DNA of 64,000 nucleotides from contig DASRND010000017.1 in NCBI GenBank assembly GCA_035647615.1, positions 41,770 to 105,769 on the forward strand, given 5' to 3'. The DNA comes from Bacteroidales bacterium. Its GTDB lineage: Bacteria; Bacteroidota; Bacteroidia; Bacteroidales; 4484-276. Positions within the stretch are counted from its first letter, which is position 1. The number at the start of each line of letters is the position of its first letter. Of the stretch, positions 63,571 through 64,000 are shown in pieces. Under the pieces are notes generated by a model, which worked only from the letters and a program-made list of their open reading frames with translations, did not search any database and had not been told where the DNA came from. The position numbers were made by a program, and so were the translations under genes.

Positions 63571-64000
63571 TTATTTGAGTGTTGCCTCTGTTTCTTCCTG
63601 CAAAAGTTTTGAAGCATTCACAATCGGCAATATCACCCCGTCGAAATAGGTTCCCTGCATCCGTTCAAGGATAATTCCGCGGGCAGTTGAGTAGCTAACT
63701 CCACACATGCTTGTTCCGAGGATACCATCAACCCTCACTTCGTTTCCTTCCTGGTGAATCAGGTAGTCATTCAGGTTTTCGATATGGAAGTGGAACTCTA
63801 TGCCGTATTCAGCATCCAACCCAATTTGATTCTTTTCCTGATCTAATGCTGAAACTTTTATAAACAACCTGAACCTGCATAGCTTATCCTTAAAATTAAA
63901 AGCGGAATCAGTAGCTGTTTCCACAGAATATTCATGAATGGTCTGGGGAGCATCTCTAAATGTTTCGTTGGCTTCGAGATGTGCTTTAAAAACTTTTACA
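63571..64000 (-). CDS. SecB-like protein (partial, start outside window)
   Basis: The minus-strand frame is open from the window edge (VKVFKAHLEANETFRDAP...) to the stop at 63571, 142 residues so far; the first in-frame GTG at 63924 is not the true start. The pattern is SecB-like. A beta-rich core includes CRFRLFIKVSALDQEKN and LDAEYGIEFHFHIENL. A C-terminal segment reads SYSTARGIILERMQGTYFDG and VILPIVNASKLLQ, resembling the conserved G..YP..Re.....G.fP...L.PvNf..L end of SecB. SecB keeps exported proteins unfolded for the Sec translocase. The similarity is judged by eye. It converges with dinB. Confidence 0.55.
   Translation of the reverse strand, partial: VKVFKAHLEANETFRDAPQTIHEYSVETATDSAFNFKDKLCRFRLFIKVSALDQEKNQIGLDAEYGIEFHFHIENLNDYLIHQEGNEVRVDGILGTSMCGVSYSTARGIILERMQGTYFDGVILPIVNASKLLQEETEATLK

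Overview
The window reads as a chromosomal segment of a Bacteroidota bacterium, most likely an environmental Bacteroidales-type lineage. Four lines of evidence point there. Two adjacent secreted proteins end in type IX secretion (T9SS) C-terminal sorting domains. Several genes and the tmRNA are preceded by the Bacteroidota -7 element TAnnTTTG. The families present are typical of the phylum: an S46 dipeptidyl-peptidase, an OmpA with thrombospondin type 3 repeats, a DUF5916 barrel, MORN-repeat proteins and a SecB-like protein. Finally, the tmRNA tag GNNNYALAA is of the Bacteroidota form. No rRNA, tRNA, CRISPR array, phage or complete insertion sequence was recognised.

Layout. 0-1.6 kb is an AT-rich accessory scrap: the tail of an antitoxin, a PIN toxin, a decayed HigA-like antitoxin, an unknown small gene and a headless gene remnant. 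1.6-3.9 kb is an ispH-recF-DUF721 operon. 4.3-14.2 kb holds an unknown Cys-rich protein, a DHOD-like enzyme, a class-C-type serine hydrolase, a thioesterase, a MORN protein, a CBM9/DUF5916 barrel, a macrodomain protein and an S46 peptidase. 14.6-19.1 kb encodes two T9SS-secreted multidomain proteins, followed by a 2.6-copy tandem repeat of about 233 bp. 19.9-22.1 kb has a GNAT acetyltransferase and an OmpA/TSP3 gene with a second OmpA end behind its stop codon. 22.4-29.1 kb is a visibly AT-richer block: cupin, small barrel, AI-2E transporter remnant, an MCE lipid transporter (mlaE-mlaF-mlaD), an Omp85-like outer membrane protein and an AraC-type regulator.

29.3-34.9 kb has a CMD-family protein, a second serine hydrolase, mfd and tatA. 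35.4-42.8 kb is the menaquinone gene set: thioesterase-menF-menD-menB-menA-menC in a tightly overlapping operon, with menE following after a gap. 43.2-43.6 kb is the tmRNA gene (ssrA). 43.9-54.2 kb contains a PhzF protein, a SpoIIE-type phosphatase, a phosphopantetheinyl transferase, a third serine hydrolase, a universal stress protein, an HD-domain protein, a GT22-like glycosyltransferase, an NlpE/META lipoprotein and a zinc metallopeptidase. 54.3-64 kb contains ligA, a ZIP metal transporter, a porin, a PAS histidine kinase, an endonuclease/exonuclease/phosphatase protein, DUF2905, dinB and the C-terminal part of a SecB-like protein that runs off the window.

Most of the window is ordinary chromosomal housekeeping and envelope biology. 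DNA maintenance is well represented (recF, mfd, ligA, dinB, DUF721). So is anaerobic or microaerobic respiration through menaquinone. Envelope functions include MCE transport, OmpA, porin, Tat and T9SS cargo. The most unusual material is in the intergenic DNA and in gene scars: a heptanucleotide tandem repeat, the 233-bp tandem repeat, an 87-bp nested palindrome, a BIME-like pair, dispersed repeats shared by distant gaps, the double OmpA ending and the transporter tail fused in frame behind a barrel gene. I found no convincing new multi-gene system. The best functional lead is the MCE transporter next to an Omp85-like barrel in the AT-rich block.
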